Shown in pieces: positions 38,034-46,705 of a stretch of DNA of 64,000 nt (positions are counted from its first letter, which is position 1; every line of letters starts with the position of its first letter). The DNA comes from CAVZCK01 sp963798805. GTDB taxonomy: Bacteria > Pseudomonadota > Alphaproteobacteria > Rhizobiales > Rhodomicrobiaceae. The stretch spans positions 682,001-746,000 of the forward strand of contig CAWCVC010000010.1 in NCBI GenBank assembly GCA_963798805.1. Reading direction: 5' to 3'. The position numbers and the translations under genes are program-made. The notes beneath the pieces were generated by a model that saw nothing but the letters and a program-made list of their open reading frames with translations, was not told where the DNA came from and made no database searches.

Positions 38034-38948
38034 CTATTCCGTGATGCTCTTCTCTCCAGCGACCACGGCGTATCCGCCGATCCGGACGAAGCGAAGATGC
38101 CGGTTCACTACCTCGAATTCGAGGAAGATCTCGCTCGGACGGCCCATCTCATAGCCCTGCTCGATGATGCCGTTATAGGCGCCTTCCGGCGGATTGTCGA
38201 AAAGCTGGATGATGCCGGCGAAAGCCGCGGCGGCTGAGCCGGTGGCCGGATCCTCCGGCACGCCCATCGCGGGAATGAAAGCGCGGGCGTGGAACGCCGC
38301 CTTATGCTGAACCGTCTCGCGGCAATAGAGATAGGCGGCCGGACGGCCGTTGCCGCCGAAGGCTTCGTCCCAATGGTCCTCGACCACTCGGGCGCGGCCA
38401 ATGGCTTCGAGCCCCGCCACAGGAACGAATGTGAAAGAAACACCGGCGCTAAGACAGCGCGGTTTGAAATTTTCGAAGCCGATTTCGGTCGGCGCCAAAC
38501 CCAGAGCCGCCGCGATCCGATCCGCAGGCGCCGCCTCCCCGGTCTCATGCGGCAGCGCCGGCGCGTCGAACTCCGCGAAGGTCGCTCCATGGCTGCCCGG
38601 CTTCACTGCGACCCGGAGAATCCCGCCTTTTGCCTCGAGAACCGCGAGTGCATCGAATTCATGTCCCTTCGCCCGCCAGATGCGTTCATGCGTCAGGCAA
38701 ATGGCGGTGCCGACCGTCGGATGCCCGGCAAAAGGCAGCTCGGCCGCCGGGGTAAAGATCCGGATCGAGGCCGTATGGGCAGGGTTCTTGGGCGGGAAGA
38801 CAAACACCGTCTCGGACAGTCCGATCTCGCGCGCAAGGGCCTGCATGGTGTCGTCGTCCAGTCCGTCGACATCGGTCATCACTGCGAGCGGATTGCCGCC
38901 CTCGGCCCGTTTCGTGAAGACATTCAGGATAGTATAGCTACGTTCCAT
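38034..38948 (-). CDS. PhzF family protein
   Basis: The 304-residue protein has the diaminopimelate-epimerase-like double fold. The catalytic glutamate of PhzF is E46 in GLSETVFVF, and the motifs ELPFAGHPTVGTA and DPATGSAAAAFAG are intact. Phenazine producers use PhzF as an isomerase, but most PhzF-family proteins occur in bacteria without phenazine genes, as here, and their substrates are not known. It is a single gene with an intergenic gap on both sides. Confidence 0.9.
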   Translation of the reverse strand: MERSYTILNVFTKRAEGGNPLAVMTDVDGLDDDTMQALAREIGLSETVFVFPPKNPAHTASIRIFTPAAELPFAGHPTVGTAICLTHERIWRAKGHEFDALAVLEAKGGILRVAVKPGSHGATFAEFDAPALPHETGEAAPADRIAAALGLAPTEIGFENFKPRCLSAGVSFTFVPVAGLEAIGRARVVEDHWDEAFGGNGRPAAYLYCRETVQHKAAFHARAFIPAMGVPEDPATGSAAAAFAGIIQLFDNPPEGAYNGIIEQGYEMGRPSEIFLEFEVVNRHLRFVRIGGYAVVAGEKSITE

Positions 38949-39333
38949 GCGGATCCTTTGACCGAGGAATGCAATTCAGTTTGAGCGCACAATAGCCGAA
39001 AGCAGCCAGGGCGGCATCTGGGATCGCAACAACTCACAGGAAGCCCCGCGCGCTCGTGACGCAGAGCGTGCAGATTTCGCCGCAATTCAACCTTCGAGAC
39101 ACGCCTTCGCCATCATGACGGCGAATCGCCCGGTGAAACAAGGCAGCCGCTTGCGGGTTTATTGCTGGAAAAGCAGGGGTTTGGTCCGGCGCGCAGGATC
39201 GAGGGTTCGCCAAAAGGTCGCAATCTGGCACCGCCACACCATTGCCAAACGCCGGGCTTATTTATTGACCATCTAGCGTGCGGAGGTTTGCAGGCGCAAA
39301 TCTCCAGCGCATAAATCAAACGGGGGACCGTTG
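38949..39333. other. Intergenic region between phzF-like gene and first barrel gene
   Basis: This 385-bp divergent region holds no convincing ORF. It contains the leader hairpin at 39282-39305 and must hold the promoters for both neighbours. Confidence 0.6.
39282..39305 (+). promoter_or_regulatory. Leader hairpin of the first outer-membrane barrel gene
   Basis: GGAGGTTTGC and GCAAATCTCC pair over 10 bp with one G-U pair and a four-base loop. It ends 28 bases before the ATG, just ahead of the GGGGGA ribosome site. Leader hairpins of this kind stabilise some outer-membrane protein messages or present sites for small RNAs. Confidence 0.45.
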
Positions 39334-39963
39334 ATGAGAAAAAGCAGTCTGAGTCTCGGCCTGGTCAGCGCGATGGCGCTGATGGCGGCCTCTTCGGCGG
39401 CGAATGCTGCCGACATCTACAGACCAGCGCCAGGTGGTCTGAAGGATACCGGCCCTGTCAACTACCTGCCGGCGATCACCTGGACCGGATTCTATATCGG
39501 CGCGAATCTGGGCGGCGTCTGGGATAACACCAACGACATCGACGTCATCGATGACTCGGTCATTGGCGGCGCCCATCTGGGTTATAACTGGCAAGGCCCG
39601 AGCAACATCGTGCTCGGCATCGAGGGCGATGTCGATTTCGCCGACGGCATCGACTATCTCGCCACCATCCGCGGGCGGCTCGGCTATGCCTTCGGGCCGT
39701 CGCTGCTTTATGGCACGGGCGGCGTCGCGTTCGCCAGCTTCAACAACAACGACCTGTTCAACAACAACAACAACGAAACCGGCTGGGTTGCCGGTGGCGG
39801 CCTGGAACGCAAGATCCGCGAGAATGTGAGCGTTGGTCTCGAAGGTCTCTACTACGATTTCAGCAACAACAACGACTTCAACTTCAACGACGATGCGACC
39901 TTCTGGACTGCTCGCGCCCGCCTGACCTATCATTTCGGCGGCTACCGCGACGTGTTGAAATAA
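39334..39963 (+). CDS. Omp25-like outer-membrane beta-barrel protein
   Basis: The ATG at 39334 follows GGGGGA. A signal peptide (MRKSSLSLGLVSAMALMAASSAANA) precedes a mature eight-stranded barrel of the porin-family/OmpA-like type with WTGFYIGANLGGVWDN and the terminal aromatic strand RARLTYHFGG. Asparagine-rich loops (NNNDLFNNNNN, SNNNDFNFND) occupy the surface positions. It is paralogous to the next gene, sharing GLEGLYY, EGDVDFADGIDYLATIRGRLGYA-like strands and the TGWVAGGG strand. The role is structural or surface-related; no ligand is known. Confidence 0.9.
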   Translation: MRKSSLSLGLVSAMALMAASSAANAADIYRPAPGGLKDTGPVNYLPAITWTGFYIGANLGGVWDNTNDIDVIDDSVIGGAHLGYNWQGPSNIVLGIEGDVDFADGIDYLATIRGRLGYAFGPSLLYGTGGVAFASFNNNDLFNNNNNETGWVAGGGLERKIRENVSVGLEGLYYDFSNNNDFNFNDDATFWTARARLTYHFGGYRDVLK

Positions 39964-39972
39964 GCAACGTGT

Positions 39973-39997
39973 GGGCGGGACACCGGCGCACCCGCCC
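39973..39997 (+). terminator. Hairpin after the first barrel gene
   Basis: GGGCGGG and CCCGCCC pair over 7 bp with an 11-base loop, 10 bases past the stop. There is no T-run, so it may act as a 3' stabiliser rather than a full terminator. Confidence 0.4.
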
Positions 39998-40457
39998 ATG
40001 CCTCCCCTTCAGCTGAATTCGCCTTCCTCTCTGACAGTTGGGCGATGATCTGACGAGCGCAACGCGCTTGGGTTGTCACTACAGCGGATCATTTCGTGTG
40101 TTCAGCAGCTCCGCGAACGGCGCTGCGAAGACGTCGGCCGGCCCGAATCTTAGATATAATTCATAATTATTCGATGCGATTCGGAAGAAAACCGACGCCG
40201 AGCCGTTGGATCTCACCAATTGCTTCAAATTTATACCGGAAAATCATTGCCAAGTTGCACGTTTGCAACAGTTCGGCCAACGCCTAAGTGCTTGATAGAA
40301 AGATATTTTTTAAAACCAAAGAAGGTTAACAAAATAAATTCGTGAAGATTCGTCCGTTAGCGAACAAACCGCAACGTCCGGTTGGTTTTATCTGGAAATC
40401 GTCCACATAGTTTGAAGCTCATGTGAAGACACACAAGAGTTAGATGGGGACATTTCT
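39998..40457. other. Intergenic region between the two barrel genes
   Basis: This stretch of 460 bp becomes notably AT-rich from about 40150 to 40420 and has no convincing ORF. It should carry the promoter of the second barrel gene, whose GATGGGGA ribosome site is at 40443-40450. No known RNA element was recognised. Confidence 0.55.
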
Positions 40458-41141
40458 ATGAAGACATTCAAGTCAGCGCTGCTGGCGGCGGCCTTGTTCA
40501 TTGGAACGACGGCGGCGGCGAACGCGGCGGACATATATCAAGGGCCCAGCATGAAGGAGCCACCACAGCCATATCTGCCTCCGCTGGTTTGGAACGGTTT
40601 CTACATCGGCGCCAATGTCGGCGGCGCCTTCGCGAACAACAATCACAGTTTCTTCTTCGATGGAGTCAAACGTTGGGACGACAATCGTGACAACTCCACC
40701 TGGATCGGTGGTTTTCAGGTCGGCTATAACTGGCAACGGTCGAGTGACTGGGTCTTCGGCCTCGAAGGCGATGTCGACTTCGCCGATCATATCGACTATC
40801 TCGCATCGATCCGTGGCCGACTTGGCTACGCTAGCGGCAACGCTCTCTTCTACGGTACGGGCGGCGTCGCGTTCATCGGGCTGAATGACGACTTCCGCTT
40901 CCACGACGACACCTTCGACCATCATTTCAGCAACAACAATAACGACACGGGCTGGGTGGCTGGCGGCGGCATCGAGTACAAGCTGCGGCCGAATACGAGC
41001 TTCGGCGTTGAAGGCCTTTATTACAATTTCAACGGCAGCAACGACCACCACTTCGACGACGGGTCATTTTTCCATTGCGACTCGAGCGACTTCTGGACTG
41101 TCCGCCTTCGTCTGAACTATTTCCTGAACGGCAATTACTGA
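40458..41141 (+). CDS. Omp25-like outer-membrane beta-barrel protein (paralogue)
   Basis: A 227-residue protein with signal peptide MKTFKSALLAAALFIGTTAAANA and the same barrel pattern as the gene before it (VWNGFYIGANVGGAFANN, EGDVDFADHIDYLASIRGRLGYA, TGWVAGGGIEYKLRPN). Its loops are rich in His and Asp as well as Asn (FHDDTFDHHFSNNNN, NDHHFDDG), and a single cysteine lies in FFHCDSSD. The His/Asp loops could bind metal ions, but that is only inferred. The C-terminal strand ends in an aromatic-rich LRLNYFLNGNY. Confidence 0.9.
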   Translation: MKTFKSALLAAALFIGTTAAANAADIYQGPSMKEPPQPYLPPLVWNGFYIGANVGGAFANNNHSFFFDGVKRWDDNRDNSTWIGGFQVGYNWQRSSDWVFGLEGDVDFADHIDYLASIRGRLGYASGNALFYGTGGVAFIGLNDDFRFHDDTFDHHFSNNNNDTGWVAGGGIEYKLRPNTSFGVEGLYYNFNGSNDHHFDDGSFFHCDSSDFWTVRLRLNYFLNGNY

Positions 41142-41266
41142 TCGCCGGCACGACTTTGCGTTGGCGTCCCTCAAAGGCCCCCGGAACGCGGTACAGTGAT
41201 GTGCCGCGTTCTTTCTGTGCATGCGCCCGATGGCACCTCGCTGCGTCCAGGGTTGCGAGTGGACCG

Positions 41267-41986
41267 CTATTTCTTCGCCAGCTTATGCGCCTGGCGCAGT
41301 TTCGCCAGCGCCAGCCATCTCCGGCAGCTCGGCCGCCTGAGATCGCAGCGGACTTTGATCGCCGGGCGCGCGGCTGCATTCGCCGCTGCCGTAACGGGCA
41401 AAGGCTTGAGCCCGGCAGCTTCGCGTTTGGCTCTCTCGATCAGCGCCTCGGCGCTCATGCCGTTCAGAAACGGATTGGCATCGACAACGGGTTTGCTGAG
41501 CAGATCCGTAACCGGCGTTTCCGGCTTGGCTGAGATGACAGCAGCGGCTCCAGAGGGGCCGAGCAGGAAAGCAAGACGCAGATAGCTCGGTTCAGGCGCG
41601 ATCCCCCTGTCGTTCAGATAAGCGGCATTTTCGCGCGTGTAGACCAGAGCGGCATTGCGCGCCACGTCGAGATTGACCCGCAATTGCAGGATTTCGGCGT
41701 AGGATTTGTCTTCCGTCAGCTTGGGAAAATGGCGCGTCACCAAATCGAAAAACGTGCTCTCGATGAACTGGAAAGGCCCGAGCGCGGAGGAACGCGGATT
41801 TTTGGCGAAAAGCTGCCCACCTGACTCCGCCAGCATCAGCCGTTCCAAGAACAGCGTCTCGCTTTCGGTCGGGGCGAGCGTCTTGGCCTCTGCGGCGGCC
41901 GGATCGTCTTCAGCGTAAGCGGATACTGGAACCGCAAGCAGCGCTGCAATCAGCAGAAATCGAGCCAGATGGATCATCAGTATCAT
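41267..41986 (-). CDS. Lytic transglycosylase (SLT domain)
   Basis: The 239-residue exported protein has a signal peptide (IHLARFLLIAALLAVPVSAYA). The SLT domain shows catalytic E54 in LMLAESGGQLFAKNPRSSALGPFQF, the motif that defines this group. It cleaves the glycan of peptidoglycan in the periplasm. Its C-terminus is short and basic with two cysteines (CDLRRPSC) that could form a disulphide. ATGs at codons 1 and 4 are possible starts. Confidence 0.88.
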   Translation of the reverse strand: MILMIHLARFLLIAALLAVPVSAYAEDDPAAAEAKTLAPTESETLFLERLMLAESGGQLFAKNPRSSALGPFQFIESTFFDLVTRHFPKLTEDKSYAEILQLRVNLDVARNAALVYTRENAAYLNDRGIAPEPSYLRLAFLLGPSGAAAVISAKPETPVTDLLSKPVVDANPFLNGMSAEALIERAKREAAGLKPLPVTAAANAAARPAIKVRCDLRRPSCRRWLALAKLRQAHKLAKK

Positions 41987-42315
41987 CAGACGGTGGGTCG
42001 CCGGCCGCCAAGGTGTCTCGGTGAAGAATGACAGATACGCCTGGGCATTGCAGTCAACAGTTTAGAATTGCAAAGCCGCCGATAAGTTCCGCCCTAAATC
42101 GGGCAATATCCGGGAAAGACGGCGATGGTTGTGCACACCGCTCGGGTGGGCTCGGCGTTGCCGCGAGCCGCCTGCGAGAGGCGATGCTGATCGATGAAGC
42201 GTGACATCTGAGCCCCTCGCGCCGTGTGACGGGGTTGAGGTAAGCAATTCAAATGCCATGGGAATTCATTCACCAGCAAAAAAGTCTCGTGGTTCAAAGC
42301 GTTGGATTCGAACCA
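41987..42315. other. Intergenic region
   Basis: The 329 bp between the lytic transglycosylase start and the stop of the Sel1-like gene contain no convincing ORF. A short segment at its right end resembles a tRNA T-loop, but no cloverleaf forms. Confidence 0.5.
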
Positions 42316-43209
42316 CTAACGCTCGCTGAGACGTTGTATCCGCGTCCGGGCCACCTTCGAGCCGAGTGCAACGGCTTTCTCATACCATTTCTTCGCCAGC
42401 GACGGATCGGGCCGAATACCGCCAGCCACCGGCAATGAGCCAAGCTCGGCCGGATCGTAGGTCGCCGCCAGGGCGAGCGCGCCATCCGCCCAGCCTTCAT
42501 TCGCGGCACGGGTAAAGAACATACGGGCAGCACTCACATTGCCAGTATTCATGCACTCCTGCCCCTTCTGCATGTAGAGCATCACCCGTTCGAGCGCTTC
42601 TCCCGTGGGCGATCCCTTCGCCGCCGGCTTCTCTGCCTCTGCCTTGGCCGCTGGCGCGCCGCCCCCCTCCTCCGCATTGGTCGGCTCCGTCGGAGTCGCG
42701 TTGACGGTGTTTACCTCGCGCGAAGCCCGCGAAAGCTGCTGGGGCGGTATGATCTGAAGGCTCGCAGTCGCCTGTGCAAGGATATCGCCCGCAAAGGTCA
42801 CCACCGAAACTGAAAAATTGCTCTTGCCGACCGCATTGGTGGGCGAGGTGAGCCGGAGGCGGTCGACATCCGCAACCGGCACCCCCCAGACGCCTGACTC
42901 GAAAAGACGGCCTTCCGACAAAGCCACGGTGGACGGCAGACCGCGAATGAGAACCATGGCTCGCTTCGGTATTGCTGAGTGCGGGGCGACGCGAATGGGA
43001 AGCGGGGTTTCGGTCGCGGTCTCAACCTGGATCACCGAAGGCATGACGATCCGGACGTCGCCGCGCGTCTCGGCCCAGCCGACTTGCGATGTCATGCTGA
43101 TCGCAGTCGCAGCAGCCAAGCTGAAGCAGCGCAGGCCCGACGCAATCCCGCGAGCGCGCGTCGAGCATGACTGCTGCGCGCCCTCGCTTCTCGACCTGCC
43201 GCCAGTCAT
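42316..43209 (-). CDS. Exported Sel1-like repeat protein
   Basis: The ATG at 43209, with AGGGAGA upstream, gives 297 residues. A signal segment (RCFSLAAATAISMTSQVGWA) is preceded by a charged lead. The middle (about 50-150) looks like a beta-rich domain of unknown family (VRIVMPSVIQVETATETPLPIRV), followed by an Ala/Glu/Pro-rich linker and two Sel1-like TPR repeats (SAARMFFTRAANEGWADGALALAATYDP, PSLAKKWYEKAVALGS). It lies 70 bp downstream of the TAXI gene on the same strand and is probably co-transcribed. No function is known. Confidence 0.7.
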   Translation of the reverse strand: MTGGRSRSEGAQQSCSTRARGIASGLRCFSLAAATAISMTSQVGWAETRGDVRIVMPSVIQVETATETPLPIRVAPHSAIPKRAMVLIRGLPSTVALSEGRLFESGVWGVPVADVDRLRLTSPTNAVGKSNFSVSVVTFAGDILAQATASLQIIPPQQLSRASREVNTVNATPTEPTNAEEGGGAPAAKAEAEKPAAKGSPTGEALERVMLYMQKGQECMNTGNVSAARMFFTRAANEGWADGALALAATYDPAELGSLPVAGGIRPDPSLAKKWYEKAVALGSKVARTRIQRLSER

Positions 43210-43279
43210 GGGCTGTCTCCCTGACGCAATGATTGCCGCGGCCGGGACTACGACACCCGGACGCAGTTCCGCGATCTTC

Positions 43280-44497
43280 TCAGTTCGGGGCGTTTTTCTT
43301 CTTCCACTCCAGAAATTCTTCGAACAGCCGCTGATCTTCCGTAATCTGAGCCTGGGGACCATCCTGGCCGGATGATCCAAGAGAAGCATTCGTCGCCGAT
43401 GTAGAAGAAAGCCGTTGCCTGACCTTGTCCTCCGCCATGAGTTTATCGAGCATCTTCTGCGCCAGCGGATAGCGCGTCCAGCCCGGGACCGTGCCCGCGA
43501 GATTGATCTCCTTCCATTTCGGATGGAAAGGAGGCTGCCTTAGCTTGTCGAACCCCGTGAAAAAGCGATCGATAAAGCGTTCGAGCCGGCGGTAGCGATC
43601 GCTGGTCGAAGGCCAGTTATACACGGCAAGAACCGTCTGAATGCCGATCGTCTCGACCTGCTGCCCGTCGGGAATGATATCCGGGTAGTCCTTATGCGTG
43701 AGAGTCGAAGGCACGTAATAGTCGGCGAATTTTTCGCTGTAGGGGACCGACAGAAAATGGAAGCCGGGCTCGACCTTCATCCTGGTGAAGAAGGGATTTG
43801 GCTTGGCGCCCTGGTGAACGAGCCCCGCAAGCTCGCCGGTTTTCATCTTCTCATAGGCGATCGAATTGTTGATGAAAACGGTGTTCACCTTGATTCCAAG
43901 CCGTTCGAACACGATCGGGCCGGTCACCGTCTGTCCCGCCCCCTTGGTATGAAGACTGACGGTCTTGCCGTTGAGGTCCTGGAGCGTTTTGATTTCCGGC
44001 CGGACGAAGAGATAGAACTCGCTGACGAACATCGGCGTGATGTAATTGATGCGCTTGTCGATATTGCCGACATTGCGCTTGCGTTTGAACTCGTCGAAGA
44101 CGTCGTTGTTGGTGATCGCGATATCGATGCCCTTCAGATAGAGAAGGTCGGTCACGTTCTCGGTGCCTCCATAGGTGATGACGGGCAGGATCCGGAGGTT
44201 GTTTCCGTCATCGAATGCCTTCGCCAATTCGGCGGCAAAGCGGCTGAACGTGCCCTCGAGCAGTCCGCCGGCGACGCCCACCGTCCACTCGTTGACCCGG
44301 CTGACCATTTCGCTTTCACCCTCGGTCGACGCCGTCGGTCTCTGAACCTGGGCAACGACGAAAGGCGGCAGCGCCTCTTTGTTGTAGTCCGTGCTCGGGG
44401 AATTGCTCAGGGGCTGCAAACTCTGGGCCGAGGCTGGTACGGCGATCGCTAAGAGAAGCGCCGATAGAATCGAGACTGAGGCGAGCGCTTTACGCAT
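43280..44497 (-). CDS. TAXI family TRAP-type solute-binding protein (orphan)
   Basis: The 405-residue protein has a cleavable signal (MRKALASVSILSALLLAIAVPASA) and a periplasmic-binding fold of the TAXI type (LAKAFDDGNNLRILPVITYGG, YLKGIDIAITNNDVFDEF, DLNGKTVSLHTKGAGQTVTGPIVFERLGI). The opening glycine motif is changed to VAGGLLEGTFSRFAAE. No TRAP permease gene is nearby; the only likely operon partner is the Sel1-like exported protein, so the pair may sense a ligand rather than import it. The C-terminal 60 residues are charged and extend past the usual fold. Confidence 0.82.
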   Translation of the reverse strand: MRKALASVSILSALLLAIAVPASAQSLQPLSNSPSTDYNKEALPPFVVAQVQRPTASTEGESEMVSRVNEWTVGVAGGLLEGTFSRFAAELAKAFDDGNNLRILPVITYGGTENVTDLLYLKGIDIAITNNDVFDEFKRKRNVGNIDKRINYITPMFVSEFYLFVRPEIKTLQDLNGKTVSLHTKGAGQTVTGPIVFERLGIKVNTVFINNSIAYEKMKTGELAGLVHQGAKPNPFFTRMKVEPGFHFLSVPYSEKFADYYVPSTLTHKDYPDIIPDGQQVETIGIQTVLAVYNWPSTSDRYRRLERFIDRFFTGFDKLRQPPFHPKWKEINLAGTVPGWTRYPLAQKMLDKLMAEDKVRQRLSSTSATNASLGSSGQDGPQAQITEDQRLFEEFLEWKKKNAPN

Positions 44498-45224
44498 CAG
44501 GTGCTCTCCGTGGATGAATGACGACTTGAGCCTCGGTTCAACCCGACGGACCCAGATCCCTAAATAATGAAGGGTGAGTTAGGAACCAACAATAAAATAG
44601 AAATTGTTTCGATGTGAGGAAACTCATATTTTTGTCAATTTTCATAAAAGTGCCGCGAGATTGCGACTTACTTAAAATTTGGTATGCAGATTGCACTGCC
44701 CGCAACAGCTCAACACATCGAGACATGAAATTCTTGCAGCCGGCCGCGCAGCCAAGCCTCCTAAGCTTGGCCACACCGAGCTCAATACTAGAGATCGAGG
44801 ATTGAAAACTCGCCAGCGGCCTTGGCCGCCTTACGATTGCGCTATCAGCCGACCGTCACAAGACGCCGCGAACACGCGCAATGTCACCGTTCAAATGCAG
44901 GCCCCAACTCTGTCTCCCATTCCCACTCACGTCGCTGGTACTTAAGTCATGACGCCGTATTACGCATTCACATTACGTGCCGCGGGCCACGGGTTGATAA
45001 AGCTGTTTTTATCCTGAAGATCAAGTCAAATCGCGCCTCATCGCCAATCGATCTCATCGGGAGATCTGCTTAGAGCGGGCGCCGGTCGCAGGCGCGGACA
45101 CAAGCCTCGTCAGCGCAACGCTTTTTCTGCAGGCGTGTTAGCGTGCATGAGGTGCTTTGAGCGGCGTCAATGCGTCCCCGGTGTTACGGCCGCAATGTTG
45201 CGTTCACATAAAAAGGAGAAGCCG
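44498..45224. other. Long intergenic region with an AT-rich section
   Basis: This 727-bp divergent gap has no supported ORF. Positions about 44570-44690 are AT-rich and probably hold the TAXI promoter. A GCCAAGC/GCTTGGC hairpin is at 44751-44771. The right end holds the promoter and AAGGAG ribosome site (45213-45218) of the host-attachment gene. Confidence 0.55.
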
Positions 45225-45677
45225 ATGGGTGAAATAAAGATCAAATCCGGTGAATGGGTCGTCGTGTGCGATGGACGCAAGGCGCTGATCCTCGAAAATC
45301 AGGGCGACGCGAAGTTCCCCAATCTGCGGATGCGCGAGACGCATGAACACGAGGATTCGAAGACCAGCGATCAGGGCACGGAGCGTCCGGGACGGGTGCA
45401 CGACGCGACGAGCCCGAGCCGCAGCGCCGTCGAGCAGACGGACTGGCACGATCAGGCGGAAGCCGAGTTCCTGCAGATGATCGCGCGGCGCCTCGACGAC
45501 GCTGTCTCCAAGGGGGACACCCATTCGCTGGTCCTGGTCGCCGCGCCGCGCGCGCTCGGCATGCTCCGGCCCCATCTCAGCCACGCTGTGCAGGGCGCAA
45601 TCACCGCGGAGATCGGCAAGGATTATGTCAAGCTCCCGGTCTACGAGATCGAAAAGCTGCTCACCCGGTCGGATTAG
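45225..45677 (+). CDS. Host attachment protein family (PF10116-like)
   Basis: The ATG at 45225, seven bases after AAGGAG, gives 150 residues. The protein resembles the family named after Agrobacterium genes needed for attachment to plants (WVVVCDGRKALILENQGD, ARRLDDAVSKGDTHSLVLVAAPRALGMLRPHLS, KDYVKLPVYEIEKLL). The fold is related to archaeal release factor-like domains, so the molecular role may be RNA or ribosome related. It has no signal peptide. A palindromic repeat follows its stop. Confidence 0.85.
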   Translation: MGEIKIKSGEWVVVCDGRKALILENQGDAKFPNLRMRETHEHEDSKTSDQGTERPGRVHDATSPSRSAVEQTDWHDQAEAEFLQMIARRLDDAVSKGDTHSLVLVAAPRALGMLRPHLSHAVQGAITAEIGKDYVKLPVYEIEKLLTRSD

Positions 45678-45709
45678 CAGGCGAGGCGCCGCTCTATCTA
45701 TTGGTTTTG

Positions 45710-45755
45710 GCATCGGATTTGTCCGAAAACCGCTTCGCACTTTTCGGTCCGATGC
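45710..45755. repeat. 46-nt palindromic intergenic repeat, copy 1
   Basis: The element begins GCATCGGA and ends TCCGATGC, with internal CCGAAAA and TTTTCGG pairing, giving a long imperfect hairpin. A second copy at 52655-52700 is the exact reverse complement over all 46 positions, and similarity extends about 16 bases further on one side (CTATCTATT..). It is 32 bp past the host-attachment stop. Extragenic palindromes of this type are scattered in Hyphomicrobiales genomes. Confidence 0.85.
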
Positions 45756-45794
45756 TTGTCTTATGACTTTTCCTGCGAACAGGTGGACAAGGAA

Positions 45795-45828
45795 CCGCTG
45801 GGAGAGGGTAGCCGCCCTCTCCCAGCGG
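45795..45828. repeat. 14-bp perfect hairpin
   Basis: CCGCTGGGAGAGGG (45795-45808) and its exact complement (45815-45828) enclose a six-base loop. No T-run follows on either side. It may be a terminator relic, a second class of extragenic palindrome or part of the IS110 left end. Confidence 0.55.
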
Positions 45829-45959
45829 CGGGAGATGGATCGATCCGATGCAGGAGGTTTGGCGCTCCGAGTCAGAGTATGATCGCCCCCGCTTTTCCTT
45901 CGGCCTGAACGGATACCAGGGCTTCACAGGCCCGGATGACAAGCAAAGGCGCGGAAAAA

Positions 45960-46705
45960 ATGATTCCTTCTACTATTGGCGTCGACATCTCGAAAGATTT
46001 TCTCGATGTGCATTGTCTGCCTGACGGTGTGTCCAAGCGTTTTGAAAACACTAAAGCTGGTCACAAGGAACTGATCCGCTGGCTGAGGAAAACACCGATT
46101 GCCCGCATCGTCTATGAACCAACCGGGCCATATCATCGTAGCTTCGAGCAGACCTTGGCAAAGACCGAACTGCCGCTTGTGAAGATCAACGCCCGCCGGG
46201 CGCGGTGTTTTGCCGAGGTAACGGGCAGGCTGGTGAAAACCGACCGCGTGGATGCGCTCATGCTGGCCCGCATGGGCATTACGCTGGAGCTGGAAGTGCT
46301 GCCTGTATCCACAGAAGAACTGAATAAACTCAAAGATTTGCATCTCGCCCGGTAGGCGCTGGTCAAAGACCGGATCGCTGCCAAAAATCGCGAGAAAGAC
46401 CTCACCCTGCCGCTCCTGAAACGCCCAAACGCCCAGCGACTGAAGCAGATCGATACCCAGATCGGCGCCATAGAGGCGGAAATCGAAGCCAGCATCGCCA
46501 GCGATGAAAACCTTGCCGAGCGGCTCGCCATCCTGAAGAGCATCCCCGGCATCTCCTGCATCACCGCTTTTGCGCTGCTCATCGAAATGCCTGAACTGGG
46601 AACAATGCAGGGTAAGCAGGCCGCAAGCTTGACCGGCCTTGCCCCTGTCGCCCGGCAATCCGGACGCTGGGCCGGCCGCACCTTCATTCGCGGCGGCCGG
46701 GCTAG
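45960..46705 (+). pseudogene. IS110 transposase, 5' part with internal stop
   Basis: The DEDD transposase begins MIPSTIGVDIS and contains LVKTDRVDALMLARMG. A TAG at 46353-46355 interrupts it after HLAR; the same frame then continues with ALVKDRIAAKNREKDLTLPLL and the Transposase_20 domain. A C-to-T change in a glutamine codon would explain the stop. Together with the IS1380 insertion it makes the element non-functional. Confidence 0.88.

Noticed and set aside
39316..39999. A 227-codon minus-strand frame opposite the first barrel gene
   Set aside because: Val-rich repeats in this frame are the antisense of Asn/Asp codons in the barrel protein; no independent support.
42290..42345. A tRNA-like T-loop (complement of ggattcgaac) near the end of the Sel1-like gene
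   Set aside because: The T-stem pairs poorly, no D-arm, anticodon arm or acceptor stem could be folded around it, and it overlaps coding sequence.
43210..43389. Upstream extension of the Sel1-like protein
   Set aside because: It overlaps the end of the TAXI gene, has no ribosome site, and the internal ATG at 43209 has a good one followed by a signal segment.
44538..44774. A 78-codon frame in the region before the TAXI gene
   Set aside because: It lies in AT-rich promoter DNA, has no ribosome site and no recognisable similarity.
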